Positions 16,800 through 27,065 of a DNA stretch of 46,139 nt are shown piece by piece. Location of the stretch: the NCBI GenBank assembly GCA_021372825.1, contig JAJFTR010000063.1, positions 1 to 46,139 of the forward strand, written 5' to 3'. Position numbers and translations under genes: made by a program. The stretch comes from Actinomycetes bacterium (GTDB lineage: Bacteria > Actinomycetota > Coriobacteriia > Anaerosomatales > Anaerosomataceae). The stretch's first letter is position 1, and each line of letters opens with the position of its first letter. The notes under the pieces are model-generated. The model worked only from the letters and a program-made list of their open reading frames with translations, ran no database searches and was not told where the DNA came from.

Positions 16800-16870
16800 G
16801 CCGAAACCCCAGCAGTCTGCGGCGAGTAGCCGCGCTCCTCTCCGCCGCGGTCAGCTGGGGTTTCTTCGGC
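16800..16870. repeat. Long imperfect inverted repeat after the secreted-protein gene
   Basis: GCCGAAACCCCAGC (16800-16813) pairs with GCTGGGGTTTCTTCGGC (16854-16870), leaving a small bulge. An inner GCGGCG/CGCCGC pairing lies between them. The downstream arm has a TTTCTTC stretch but no clean T run. It may terminate the 16249-16782 gene and protect its 3' end. This is the first part of the 386-base gap before pyrR. Confidence 0.5.
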
Positions 16871-16977
16871 GTGGCTCGACTGGATGGAGCTGCGGTCGGG
16901 TATAAGGCACGCGCGGTTCGACGTGCGTAAGCGTGCGACGTGTCGGGCGTAGCGTCGTAGAAGGGCCACGCGCCTTC

Positions 16978-17006
16978 TTGTGGCTGCGCCGGTATTGCGG
17001 TATCGT
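16978..17006 (+). promoter_or_regulatory. Candidate promoter of the pyr operon
   Basis: TTGTGG (16978-16983) and TATCGT (17001-17006) are spaced by 17 bases. Transcription would begin near 17013, just before the PyrR-type hairpin, which is where a pyr leader should start. The hexamers are partial matches to consensus, so this is tentative. Confidence 0.4.
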
Positions 17007-17023
17007 CGGTACGACCTTTAAAC

Positions 17024-17726
<703 letters not shown>

Positions 17727-17731
17727 CCGGG

Positions 17732-18667
17732 ATGCTTTCATGCCGACACATCATGACGATGAGCGATCTGGACGCCGACGACATCATCTCCATACTCGAT
17801 ACCGCCGACTCGTTCTCCGAGGTGAACGAGCGGCGCATCAAGAAGCTTCCCACGCTGCGTGGTCGCACCGTGGTCAACCTCTTCCTCGAGCCGAGTACGC
17901 GGACTCGCACGTCATTCGAGCTTGCCGCTAAGCGGCTATCCGCTGACGCGATCAACTTCTCGGCGTCGGCTTCCGCTACTGTGAAAGGCGAGAGTCTCCG
18001 CGATACCGCCAGGACCCTCTCGGCGATGGCGTGCGACCTGGTGATCGTCCGCCATCGCTATGCGGGAGCGCCGCACATGCTTGCCGAGTGTATGGACGCG
18101 CACATCATAAACGGCGGGGACGGCATCCATGAGCATCCGACGCAGGCGCTGCTCGACCTGTTCACGATGCGCCGCACGCTCGGACGCCTGGAGGGGCTCA
18201 CAGTGGGCATCATCGGTGACATCGCGCACTCACGGGTGGCGGGCTCGCTCGTGCCCGCGCTGCGCACTGTCGGCGCCACTCCTGTGGTCATCGGCCCGCC
18301 GACGCTCATGCCGGCCCGTCCTGACGTGCTTGGCGCCGACGTGGCGTACTCGCTCGACGAGGCGCTGCCGACCCTGGATGTCGCGTACATGTTAAGGGTC
18401 CAGTTCGAGCGCGCGGACGCGATGCCGTTCCCGAGCAATCGCGAATATGCGCGATTGTACGGGATGAACGCGTCCCGCATGGCATCGGCCAAGCCCGAGA
18501 TGATCGTGATGCACCCAGGGCCGATGAACCGGGGCGTGGAGATCTCAGCCGATGTGGCCGATTCACCTCGGTCGGTGGTGCTCGACCAGGTCAACGCGGG
18601 CGTGGCGGTGCGGATGGCCGTGATGTACCTGCTCCTGGGAGGCGAGGACAGTGGCGCTGCTGCTTAA
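17732..18667 (+). CDS. pyrB: Aspartate carbamoyltransferase catalytic subunit
   Basis: Condenses carbamoyl phosphate with aspartate, the second step of UMP synthesis. It has 311 residues. The carbamoyl-phosphate motif EPSTRTRTSFE is at residues 53-63, HRYAGAPHM and the EHPTQALLDLFT motif follow, and the aspartate domain carries MHPGPMNRGVEI. No pyrI regulatory subunit gene is adjacent, so it probably works as a simple trimer. The start ATG at 17732 is five bases after pyrR. An internal ATG at residue 8 or 10 is also possible. Its 3' end overlaps pyrC. Confidence 0.96.
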   Translation: MLSCRHIMTMSDLDADDIISILDTADSFSEVNERRIKKLPTLRGRTVVNLFLEPSTRTRTSFELAAKRLSADAINFSASASATVKGESLRDTARTLSAMACDLVIVRHRYAGAPHMLAECMDAHIINGGDGIHEHPTQALLDLFTMRRTLGRLEGLTVGIIGDIAHSRVAGSLVPALRTVGATPVVIGPPTLMPARPDVLGADVAYSLDEALPTLDVAYMLRVQFERADAMPFPSNREYARLYGMNASRMASAKPEMIVMHPGPMNRGVEISADVADSPRSVVLDQVNAGVAVRMAVMYLLLGGEDSGAAA

Positions 18668-19943
18668 GAACGGACGTGTCGTCGATCCATCCAAGGGCAC
18701 GGATGAGGTTGCTGACATCGTCATCCGGGATGGGGTGATCGTCGAGATCGGCCACGACCTCACGATCCCTAAGGGCGAGACTCTCGATGTGAGCGAGAAG
18801 GTCATACTTCCCGGCCTGGTGGACCTACACACCCACCTGCGCGAGCCGGGCCGTGAGGATGAGGAGACGATCTTCTCGGGAACGGCAGCTGCTGCGCGTG
18901 GCGGATTCACTGCGGTGTGCGCGATGCCCAACACGGATCCCGTGTGTGACAACGGCTCGAAGGTGCGGTTCGTGGTGGAGAGAGCGGCCGAGGAGGGCCT
19001 GGTGCGCGTGTATCCCATCGGCGCCGTCACGAAGGGGCAGGCAGGGGAGCAGCTCGCGGAGATAGGTGACATGCGCGCTGAGGGAGCGGTGGCGTTCAGC
19101 GACGACGGGCACAGCATCTCCTCGGCAGGGATGGCTCGTGTGGCGATGGACTACCTGAAGGCGTTCGACGCGGTGATGGTCAGTCACTGCGAAGACACCT
19201 CGCTCTCGCGCCCAGGAGTGGTGAACGAGGGCGTCGTCTCCACGCGGCTGGGATTGCCGGGATGGCCGGCTGCGGCCGAGGAGGTGATGGTCGCTCGCGA
19301 CATCCGGCTTTCGGAGCTGACGGGGTGTCGCGTACACCTCGCGCATCTGTCGACCGCCCGCTCTGTCGACCTGGTGCGCGAGGCCAAAGCTCGCGGCGTC
19401 CGTGTGACGTGTGAGGTCACGCCCCATCACCTCTTCCTCGATGAAGATGCGCTGGTGAGCTATGATACGAACCTCAAGATGAATCCTCCGCTGCGAACGG
19501 CGGCTGATCGGCACGCACTCGTCGAGGGATTGCTCGATGGGACGGTTGACGCGATAGCGACGGACCATGCGCCTCACGCACCTCACGAGAAGGAGCTCGA
19601 GTTCGAGCTGGCGCCGTTCGGCACCACGGGACTGGAAACGGCTCTCTCGCTCGTGAACACGCATCTCGTGGCCACGGGCCGGCTCTCATGGAACGATGTG
19701 GCGCGACTGATGAGCTCGGGCCCTCGGGCAGTGTTCGGACTGCCCCGCGTGCGGATCGAACCCGGCCAAGTCGCCGACATCACAGTCGTCGACCCTGAGG
19801 CTCGAGTAGAGGTTGCGGCCGACTCGTTCGTGAGTGCGTCGCGCAACTCAGCCTTCATCGGACAGAGGCTGCTGGGACGCGCGAGTGAGGTCCTTGTCGG
19901 CGGGTACTTCGCCCTCAAGGGTGGGAAGGTGGTCGACAGGTGA
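18651..19943 (+). CDS. pyrC: Dihydroorotase
   Basis: Cyclises carbamoyl aspartate to dihydroorotate. It has 430 residues, of the type I (long) dihydroorotase class. Zinc ligands His60 and His62 lie in DLHTHLREPG, the ATDHAPH motif provides the catalytic Asp, and NPPLR is present. The GTG start at 18651 lies within pyrB, overlapping it by 17 bases, with GGGAGGCGAGG as ribosome site. The carA start overlaps its stop. Confidence 0.96.
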   Translation: MALLLKNGRVVDPSKGTDEVADIVIRDGVIVEIGHDLTIPKGETLDVSEKVILPGLVDLHTHLREPGREDEETIFSGTAAAARGGFTAVCAMPNTDPVCDNGSKVRFVVERAAEEGLVRVYPIGAVTKGQAGEQLAEIGDMRAEGAVAFSDDGHSISSAGMARVAMDYLKAFDAVMVSHCEDTSLSRPGVVNEGVVSTRLGLPGWPAAAEEVMVARDIRLSELTGCRVHLAHLSTARSVDLVREAKARGVRVTCEVTPHHLFLDEDALVSYDTNLKMNPPLRTAADRHALVEGLLDGTVDAIATDHAPHAPHEKELEFELAPFGTTGLETALSLVNTHLVATGRLSWNDVARLMSSGPRAVFGLPRVRIEPGQVADITVVDPEARVEVAADSFVSASRNSAFIGQRLLGRASEVLVGGYFALKGGKVVDR

Positions 19944-21220
19944 GCGACAGCGCGCGTGCGTTCCTCGCGCTCGAAGACGGGACGTTCTTCGAGGGAGTCT
20001 CGTGCGGAGCGCCCGGCGAGGTGTTCGGCGAGGCGGTCTTCAACACGTCGATGACGGGCTATCAAGAGGTGTTCACCGACCCGAGCTACGCGGGGCAGAT
20101 CGTGGTGATGACCTCGCCGCATATCGGCAACTACGGAGTGAACGCGGCCGACATGGAGTCGAGCGGCGTCTTCGCCTCAGGTTTCGTGATGCGCGAGTGC
20201 TCGCCGGTCGCGTCGAACTGGCGCGCTGAGGAGAGCCTTCGCGAGTTCTTCGCGCGAAACAGGGTGGTTGCGGCCGAGGGTATCGACACGCGGCGCCTCA
20301 CTCGGCACATCCGCGAGGCAGGCGCCATGCGGGCGGTGCTGTCGACTGTGGATGCCGACCCCGCGTCGCTCGTGGAAAAGGCGCGCGCCTCTCTTGGACT
20401 CGTGGGAAGGGACCTCGTGCGAGAGGTCGCCGTCACAGAGCGGTTCACGTGGGGATCGGAAGTCCCGCCCGGGTGCGAGCTTCCCGTGGACACGGGGGTG
20501 CTTCCCGCCGAGTCACGCTTCCGGGTGGTGGCGTTCGACTCAGGCATCAAGTGGAACATCCTGCGACGTCTTGCTGAAGCATCGTGTGAGGTCATCGTCG
20601 TACCGCCGGCGACGACTGCCGACGAAGCGCTTGCGCTCGCCCCGGACGGGGTGTTCTTCGCGAACGGTCCGGGGGACCCGGCGGCGGTGCCGTACCTCTA
20701 CCGCACTCTAGGCGATCTACTCGGTAAGAGGCCCCTCTTCGGCATCTGCCTTGGGCATCAGATGCTCTCCCTCGCGCTGGGAGGTGAGACCTACAAGCTG
20801 AAGTACGGGCACCACGGAGGCAACCAGCCGGTCAAGAATCTGCTCACCGGTCGCGTGGAGATCACCAGCCAGAACCACGGCTTTTGTGTGGACTTTGCGA
20901 GTATCGGCGAGCTCATCTTGGAAGAAAGCGGAGGATGGGCGCTCGACCCTGGCGACCTCGCAGGGTGGGTGCGCGTGGGGGTGCCGCCAGTGGTACGCTC
21001 GGAGCGGTACGGCCGCGTGCGGCTCACGCACGTCAATCTCAATGACATGACAGTCGAGGGGCTCGAGGCTCTCGACCAGCGCGCCTTCTCGGTGCAGTAC
21101 CATCCGGAGGCGGCTCCGGGCCCGCACGATGCGGCCTACCTGTTCGGGTCGTTCGTGGGACTCATGCACGGCGACGGAGAGACGCTTGAGGCGGGAGCGG
21201 GAACTCCCGCACGTCGATAA
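19940..21220 (+). CDS. carA: Carbamoyl phosphate synthase small (glutaminase) subunit
   Basis: Supplies ammonia from glutamine to CarB. It has 426 residues, longer than the usual 360-385. The N-terminal CarA domain (NTSMTGYQEVFTDPSY) is followed by a class I glutamine amidotransferase with Cys270 in GICLGHQM, and His388 and Glu390 in QYHPEAAPGPHDA. The triad is complete. Much of the extra length is a segment of about 45 residues between NHGFCV and THVNLND, where homologues have about 12-20, plus a short C-terminal tail. The GTG start overlaps the pyrC stop. A usp gene separates it from carB. Confidence 0.96.
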   Translation: MSDSARAFLALEDGTFFEGVSCGAPGEVFGEAVFNTSMTGYQEVFTDPSYAGQIVVMTSPHIGNYGVNAADMESSGVFASGFVMRECSPVASNWRAEESLREFFARNRVVAAEGIDTRRLTRHIREAGAMRAVLSTVDADPASLVEKARASLGLVGRDLVREVAVTERFTWGSEVPPGCELPVDTGVLPAESRFRVVAFDSGIKWNILRRLAEASCEVIVVPPATTADEALALAPDGVFFANGPGDPAAVPYLYRTLGDLLGKRPLFGICLGHQMLSLALGGETYKLKYGHHGGNQPVKNLLTGRVEITSQNHGFCVDFASIGELILEESGGWALDPGDLAGWVRVGVPPVVRSERYGRVRLTHVNLNDMTVEGLEALDQRAFSVQYHPEAAPGPHDAAYLFGSFVGLMHGDGETLEAGAGTPARR

Positions 21221-21229
21221 GGAGGGATG

Positions 21230-22075
21230 ATGCTGCGGACGGTCATGGTGCCCACGGACTTCTCGGAAGACAATGAGAGCATCCTCGCCTTTGCGAAGGG
21301 GCTCCCAGCTCTGGGCGTGAAGGTGGTGGTGCTCACCCATGTGGTGGAGGCTTCCGGTATGGAGGGTCCGGTGATCGCCGCCACGGTCGATGAGGTGAGA
21401 GACCGTCTTCGGGTCTCGGCTGCTGAGCTTGAGGCGGCAGGGCTGAGCGTGGAGGTCCGAGTGCCCACCGGGGACCCGTTCGATACGATCGTGGCACTGG
21501 CGAACGAGATGGGCGTGGATGCGATCGTCTGCGGAAGCCATGCGAAGGGCATCATGACACAGCTCGTGGAAGCCTCGGTCTCGGAACGCCTCGTGCGCGA
21601 CGCGCCGGTCCCTCTGCTCCTGGTGAGGTTCGACCTTCTCAAGATGCAGGCCGAGCCAGCTGCGCTGCTCAAGCGCTTCGGAGAGAAGGTGCTGCTTCCC
21701 ACCGACTTCTCGCTTTCCGCTTCGCATGCGTTCACTGCGGCGATGGAGCTGCCTAAGGGCACGATCAAGTCGCTTTACCTCATGCACGTGGTCGACCCCG
21801 CGCTGACCGGTGAGAAGCTACGCAAGGCCGAGGAAGGCGCCGAATCCCACCTGCGCGATCTGCAGGCCATAGCCGCGCAACAGGGGATCCAGGCGAGCGT
21901 GGTCGTGAGAAGAGGCGAGCCTCGGCACGCCATCTTGACGGAGATCGACGAGAGACGTGTCACGGGCGTGATCACAGGCACACGAGGCCGGAACGCCGTT
22001 CAGGAGGCGCTTCTCGGCAGCGTGTCTCGCACGGTGTTCCGTCAGGCATCCTGCCCTGTCATGATCGTCCCTTAG
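21230..22075 (+). CDS. Tandem universal stress protein (UspA family)
   Basis: A 281-residue protein of two Usp domains (about 1-135 and 145-281). The second keeps the ATP-binding signature GTRG-9 residues-GS (GTRGRNAVQEALLGS); the first has a degenerate GSHAKG loop, so probably only one half binds nucleotide. The ATG at 21230 is preferred over 21227 because GGAGG at 21221-21225 is then four bases away rather than one. The gene lies inside the pyr operon between carA and carB, nine bases ahead of carB, and so should be co-expressed with pyrimidine synthesis. Its role there is unknown. Confidence 0.9.
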   Translation: MLRTVMVPTDFSEDNESILAFAKGLPALGVKVVVLTHVVEASGMEGPVIAATVDEVRDRLRVSAAELEAAGLSVEVRVPTGDPFDTIVALANEMGVDAIVCGSHAKGIMTQLVEASVSERLVRDAPVPLLLVRFDLLKMQAEPAALLKRFGEKVLLPTDFSLSASHAFTAAMELPKGTIKSLYLMHVVDPALTGEKLRKAEEGAESHLRDLQAIAAQQGIQASVVVRRGEPRHAILTEIDERRVTGVITGTRGRNAVQEALLGSVSRTVFRQASCPVMIVP

Positions 22076-22084
22076 AGGAGTCAG

Positions 22085-25000
22085 ATGCCGCGCAGAGACG
22101 ACATCTCGAAGATCTTGCTCATCGGAAGCGGTCCTATCGTCATCGGTCAGGCGTGCGAGTTCGACTACTCCGGCGCACAGGCGTGCAAGGTGCTGCGTGA
22201 GGACGGGTACGAAGTCGTGCTCGTCAACAGCAATCCCGCCACCATCATGACCGACCCGGAGTTCGCGCACCGCACGTACGTGGAGCCCGTGACGCCTTCC
22301 TTCGTCGAGAAGGTCATCGAGCGTGAGCGGCCTGATGCGCTGCTGCCCACCCTCGGCGGGCAGACCGGCCTCAACTGCGCTGTTGCCCTTGCCGAGACGG
22401 GCGTTCTGGAACGCTACGGTGTGGAGCTCATCGGCGCGAGACTCGAGGTCATCAAGAAGGGGGAGGACCGCCGTCTGTTCGCCGAGGCCATGGCCCGTAT
22501 CGGCCTCGACACTCCGCGCAGCGGGTACGCCTATAGCGTGAGCGATGCCGAGGAGATCGTCGCAAGCATCGGCTACCCTGCGGTGATCAGGCCGTCGTTC
22601 ACGATGGGAGGAGCGGGTGGCGGCATCGCCTACAACGTCGATGAGCTGCGAAGCGTCGTCACGCGTGGGATCGCTCTTTCTCCGGCGGGTGAAGTCCTCG
22701 TGGAGGAGAGCGTCATCGGCTGGAAAGAATACGAGATGGAGGTCATGCGCGACCGCAACGACAATGCGGTGATCGTGTGCTCGATCGAGAACTTCGACGC
22801 GATGGGCGTGCACACGGGGGATTCGATCACCGTCGCTCCCGCACAGACCCTCACTGACCGCGAGTACCAGGCGATGCGGGACGCCTCGCTCGCCATCATG
22901 CGGGAGATCGGCGTGGAGACAGGCGGCAGCAACGTGCAGTTCGCCATCGACCCGAAAGACGGCCGCCTCGTGGTGATCGAGATGAATCCGCGGGTCTCGC
23001 GCTCCTCGGCGCTTGCGAGCAAGGCGACGGGCTTCCCGATCGCGAAGTTCGCTGCCAAGCTCGCGGTGGGGTATACCCTCGACGAGATCCCCAACGACAT
23101 CACCCGCAAGACACCGGCCAGCTTCGAGCCTTCGATCGATTACACCGTCGTGAAGGTGCCCCGCTGGGCCTTCGAGAAGTTCCCGGGGACCGACCAGGCC
23201 TTAAGCACCCGCATGAAGAGTGTGGGCGAGGTCATGGCCATCGGTCGCACGTTCAGCGAGGCACTCGGCAAGGCGTTCCGGTCGCTTGAGACCGGGCGTA
23301 CGGGTCTCGGCGTCGACGGGAAGGACGCCTTCGACGAGGAGCACTTTGAACGTTACCTCGCAGTTCCCAACGAGAACCGGCCCTTTTACATGGCCGAGGC
23401 CTTCCGCCGTGGCCGTAGCGTGGAGGAGGTATCCGCGCTCACTCACGTCGACCCGTGGTTTTGCGAACAGATGCGTCGCATGGTGGCCGTCGAGCGCGAC
23501 ATCGCGGGACGGGCGCTTGACACGTTGGATGTCGAGCAGATGCGTATCGCCAAGCGGCAGGGGCTGTCCGACGCGCAGATCGCTTACCTTACGGGTTCGG
23601 TCGAGGCCGAGGTTCGCGCCAGGAGGATGGACCTCGACGTGAGGCCGACCTTCAAGTCGGTCGATACCTGTGCGGCGGAGTTCGAGGCGTCGACGCCCTA
23701 TTACTACAAGACGTACGAGGACGAGGACGAGGCATGCCCGTCGGACCGTCGTAAGGTGATGATCCTCGGAGCGGGGCCGAACCGCATCGGGCAGGGCATA
23801 GAGTTCGACTACTGCTGCGTGCATGCGGCGTATGCGCTTTCTGAGCTCGGCTACGAGACGATCATGGTCAATTGCAATCCCGAGACGGTCTCCACCGACT
23901 ACGACACCAGCGACCGGCTCTACTTCGAGCCGCTCACCTTCGAGGACGTCATGGATGTCTTTGAGACAGAGAGACCCTCGGGCGTGCTCGTCACCTTCGG
24001 CGGCCAGACACCGCTTAAGTTGGCACGCTCGCTTGAGGCGGCTGGCGTCCCGATCCTCGGCACCAGGCCAGAGGCGATCGATCTTGCGGAGGATAGGAAG
24101 CGGTTCGCTGAAGTGCTCGACCGGCTCGGCATCCGGTATCCTGCGGCCGGTACCGCGTCCACGGTCGCCGAGGCGATAAACATCGCGAAGCGGATAGGCT
24201 ACCCCTTGCTTGTGCGCCCGAGCTACGTGCTCGGCGGGCAGGGGATGGTCATCGCCTATTCCGAGGAGTACCTGGTGCGCTACATGGAACGCGCCACCGA
24301 AGTGAGTCCCGACCACCCGGTGTTGCTCGATCGCTTCTTGGAAGGAGCGATCGAGGTCGACGTGGATGCGGTGTGCGACGGCGCCTCGGTCTACATCGGC
24401 GGTGTGATGGAGCACATCGAGGAGGCGGGGATCCACTCAGGCGACTCGGCATGTTGCATCCCGCCCTTCTCCTTGGGCGCCGAGACGGTGGCACGTATTC
24501 GAGAGCACACACGCGCACTTGCCCTTGAGATCGGAGTAATGGGGCTCATGAACGTGCAGTTCGCTGTCAAAGACGAACAGGTGTACGTTCTTGAGGTGAA
24601 CCCCCGCGCGAGCCGGACGGTACCGTTCGTGAGCAAGGCCACAGGGGTGCCGCTCGCCAAAGTCGCCGCTCGCGTGATGGCGGGAGTGCGTCTTGCCGAG
24701 ATGGACCTTCCCGACGAGGAACGCGAGCTCGGCCGCTTCTGCGTGAAGGAAGCGGTGATGCCCTTCGGGCGGTTCCCGGGTAGCGATTCCGTGCTCGGCC
24801 CGGAGATGAAGTCGACGGGAGAAGTGATGGGGGTCGCGGCGGACTTCCCCAGCGCTTACGCGAAGAGCCAACTTGCGATCGACTACTCTCTGCCCGACGG
24901 AGGCACGGCTTTCATCTCGGTATGCGACCGTGATAAACGGGCGATCGTCCCGGTGGCGCGGCATCTGCATCACTTGGGCTTCCGCATACTGTCCACGCAC

Positions 25001-25306
25001 GGGACGGCGCGCTCGCTGAAGGCCGCCGGGATTCCCGTCGAGGAGGTGCTGAAGGTCCACGAGGGCCGTCCGAATGTCGTCGACGCCCTTAAGAACGGTG
25101 ACGTGCAGCTGGTGGTCAACACGCCGTTCGGCCGTGAGACTCGCTCGGACGGCTACCACATCCGGACGGCCGCGGTGGAGCATGGGATCACCAACATCAC
25201 CACTGTGTCGGCCGCGCAGGCAGTGACGCAGGCCATCGAAGCGATGCTCTCGGGCAGACTCGATGTGGTGGCGCTTCAGGACATGGGGACGGAGGGCGGC
25301 GCGTGA
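22085..25306 (+). CDS. carB: Carbamoyl phosphate synthase large subunit
   Basis: Makes carbamoyl phosphate from bicarbonate, ammonia and two ATP. It has 1073 residues, the standard length. Two homologous ATP-grasp halves are visible (first [17 protein letters not shown], second [17 protein letters not shown] near residue 557), an oligomerisation segment between them, and an MGS-like allosteric domain from about residue 940 ([13 protein letters not shown]). Both halves carry VEMNPR/LEVNPR-type metal motifs. The ATG has GAGGAG upstream. The last codons overlap the pyrK start. Only CarA-like and CarB-like proteins of this operon are seen, so it probably serves arginine as well. Confidence 0.97.
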   Translation: MPRRDDISKILLIGSGPIVIGQACEFDYSGAQACKVLREDGYEVVLVNSNPATIMTDPEFAHRTYVEPVTPSFVEKVIERERPDALLPTLGGQTGLNCAVALAETGVLERYGVELIGARLEVIKKGEDRRLFAEAMARIGLDTPRSGYAYSVSDAEEIVASIGYPAVIRPSFTMGGAGGGIAYNVDELRSVVTRGIALSPAGEVLVEESVIGWKEYEMEVMRDRNDNAVIVCSIENFDAMGVHTGDSITVAPAQTLTDREYQAMRDASLAIMREIGVETGGSNVQFAIDPKDGRLVVIEMNPRVSRSSALASKATGFPIAKFAAKLAVGYTLDEIPNDITRKTPASFEPSIDYTVVKVPRWAFEKFPGTDQALSTRMKSVGEVMAIGRTFSEALGKAFRSLETGRTGLGVDGKDAFDEEHFERYLAVPNENRPFYMAEAFRRGRSVEEVSALTHVDPWFCEQMRRMVAVERDIAGRALDTLDVEQMRIAKRQGLSDAQIAYLTGSVEAEVRARRMDLDVRPTFKSVDTCAAEFEASTPYYYKTYEDEDEACPSDRRKVMILGAGPNRIGQGIEFDYCCVHAAYALSELGYETIMVNCNPETVSTDYDTSDRLYFEPLTFEDVMDVFETERPSGVLVTFGGQTPLKLARSLEAAGVPILGTRPEAIDLAEDRKRFAEVLDRLGIRYPAAGTASTVAEAINIAKRIGYPLLVRPSYVLGGQGMVIAYSEEYLVRYMERATEVSPDHPVLLDRFLEGAIEVDVDAVCDGASVYIGGVMEHIEEAGIHSGDSACCIPPFSLGAETVARIREHTRALALEIGVMGLMNVQFAVKDEQVYVLEVNPRASRTVPFVSKATGVPLAKVAARVMAGVRLAEMDLPDEERELGRFCVKEAVMPFGRFPGSDSVLGPEMKSTGEVMGVAADFPSAYAKSQLAIDYSLPDGGTAFISVCDRDKRAIVPVARHLHHLGFRILSTHGTARSLKAAGIPVEEVLKVHEGRPNVVDALKNGDVQLVVNTPFGRETRSDGYHIRTAAVEHGITNITTVSAAQAVTQAIEAMLSGRLDVVALQDMGTEGGA

Positions 25307-26130
25307 CACCCGATCCTCAGGCGGCGCGCACGTCCCTCGAGCGCATGCGTGTCGTGAAGAATGTGCAGCTCACCGAGGGTGTCGGGCTTGTCGTCTTCGA
25401 TGCTCCGCGCATCGCCCGGCAGGTGCGACCGGGGCAGTTCATCCACCTGCGCATCGCTCGGGATGCGGCATTCATCCTGCGCCGCCCGTTTTCCGTGCAT
25501 CGGGTGCGCGGAGACCTCATCGAGATCGTGTACCAAGTGCTCGGCGTCGGTACGCGAGCGCTCTCGCTTGCCGCGCCGGGTGAGGTGATGGACGCGATCG
25601 GTCCGCTCGGTACTGGCTGGGACGTCCCAGACGACGTCACGCACGCTCTTCTCGTCGCAGGAGGACTTGGCGCTGCTCCTTTGGGCATGCTTGCCGAGGA
25701 GCTCTCAGCGCATGGCGTGGCGGTGAGTGTGGCGTTGGGCGCCCCCACGGGGGAGCGGCTGGTGGGCCGGGAGCTCTTCGAGAGTGTCGCGCGCCGCGTG
25801 GTCCTGTGCACCGACGACGGGACAGTGGGCCGAGCAGGGTTCGTCACGGCGGTCGTCGATGCCCTTCTTGTGGCTGACAGGCCCGATATCGTCTGCGCAT
25901 GCGGGCCTGAGGCGATGGCGCGCACAGTGTGTGAGAAGGCGTCGGCTGCAGGCGTGCCCTGCCGCGTCTCGCTCGAGCGGCTCATGGCGTGTGGAGTGGG
26001 GGCGTGTCTGTCCTGTGTGGTGAGTACGCGCACGGGGCAGAAGCGCGCATGCATAGACGGCCCGGTATTCTGGGCGGACGACGTGGTATGGGAGTCCGTC
26101 GATGCATCGTGCTGGCGTGGACAGGGGTGA
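25303..26130 (+). CDS. pyrK: Dihydroorotate dehydrogenase electron transfer subunit
   Basis: The iron-sulfur flavoprotein partner of class 1B PyrD, passing electrons to NAD+. It has 275 residues: FAD-binding beta barrel with RRPFSVH, NAD-binding domain with [13 protein letters not shown], and a C-terminal [2Fe-2S] site with Cys230, Cys235, Cys238 and Cys250. The GTG start overlaps the carB stop. The pairing with pyrD next door confirms the NAD-dependent class 1B enzyme, which suits anaerobic life because it does not need quinone. Confidence 0.95.
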   Translation: MTPDPQAARTSLERMRVVKNVQLTEGVGLVVFDAPRIARQVRPGQFIHLRIARDAAFILRRPFSVHRVRGDLIEIVYQVLGVGTRALSLAAPGEVMDAIGPLGTGWDVPDDVTHALLVAGGLGAAPLGMLAEELSAHGVAVSVALGAPTGERLVGRELFESVARRVVLCTDDGTVGRAGFVTAVVDALLVADRPDIVCACGPEAMARTVCEKASAAGVPCRVSLERLMACGVGACLSCVVSTRTGQKRACIDGPVFWADDVVWESVDASCWRGQG

Positions 26131-26132
26131 GC

Positions 26133-27065
26133 ATGGACGTCGACATGACAGTCGAAGTCGGGCCGCTCACCTTGCGTTCCCCGGTGGTCACCGCTTCGGG
26201 AACGTTCGGCTCGGGGCGCGAGTACGCGGACTTCGTCGACCTCACGCGTCTAGGCGCTGTGGTGACCAAAGGCGTTTCGTGGGACGCCTGGCCGGGCAAT
26301 CCGGGTCCGCGCATCGCCGAGACGGCGAGCGGGATGCTCAACTCGATCGGGCTCCAGAACCCCGGGGTGGAGGCGTTCATCGAAAGCGACCTCGCCTGGC
26401 TCGCGACCCAGGACGTGCCGGTGATCGTGAACGTCGCGGGGCACACGGTCGCGGAATACGTCGCGGTGGCCGAGCGGCTCTCGGCCGAGTCGAGCGTCGC
26501 CGCGCTCGAGCTCAACATCTCATGCCCGAACGTGGACGAGGGGGGTCTTGCGTTCGGCACGACGTGTAAGGCGGCGGCCGAGGTGACCCGAGCGGTGCGC
26601 GCGGCGACCGGTCTTCCACTGATCGTCAAACTCTCTCCCAACGTGACGGACGTCTCGGAGATCGCGCGTGCGATGGAAGCGGAAGGTGCGGATGCGGTGA
26701 GCCTCATCAACACGCTTCTCGGCATGTCGATCGATACCGTCACGTGGCGCCCCAGGCTTGCTCGGACTGTCGGCGGTCTTTCCGGCCCCGCCATCAAGCC
26801 GGTGGCGCTTCGGATGGTGTGGCAGGTGGCGTCTCGTGTCGGCATCCCCGTGATCGGCATGGGCGGTATCATGAGCGCCGAGGACGCCGTCGAGTTCATG
26901 CTTGCCGGTGCCTGTGCGGTGGCTGTCGGGACGGCGAACTTCGTCGACCCGGCAGCGACGATGAAGATCACTGACGGTCTGGAGTCGTATTGCCGACAGC
27001 GAGACATCCCTCGAGTCGCGGATCTGACCGGCGCTATAGTCGCACAGCGGACAGGAGAGCGATGA
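26133..27065 (+). CDS. pyrD: Dihydroorotate dehydrogenase, class 1B catalytic subunit
   Basis: Oxidises dihydroorotate to orotate with FMN. It has 310 residues and a TIM-barrel. The catalytic Cys131 lies in NISCPNVDEGG, typical of class 1 enzymes. Other FMN-site motifs are VTASGTFGSG, GVSWDAWPGNPGPR-like, LSGPAIKPVALRMV and GMGGIMSAEDAVEF. The ATG at 26133 sits behind AGGGG; a GTG at 26127 is an alternative. The upstream in-frame sequence to 25989 lies inside pyrK. It overlaps the next, unrelated, gene by four bases. Confidence 0.96.
   Translation: MDVDMTVEVGPLTLRSPVVTASGTFGSGREYADFVDLTRLGAVVTKGVSWDAWPGNPGPRIAETASGMLNSIGLQNPGVEAFIESDLAWLATQDVPVIVNVAGHTVAEYVAVAERLSAESSVAALELNISCPNVDEGGLAFGTTCKAAAEVTRAVRAATGLPLIVKLSPNVTDVSEIARAMEAEGADAVSLINTLLGMSIDTVTWRPRLARTVGGLSGPAIKPVALRMVWQVASRVGIPVIGMGGIMSAEDAVEFMLAGACAVAVGTANFVDPAATMKITDGLESYCRQRDIPRVADLTGAIVAQRTGER

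Noticed and set aside
23201-24436. 411-codon minus-strand frame inside carB
   Set aside because: Antisense shadow of the well-conserved carB sequence.
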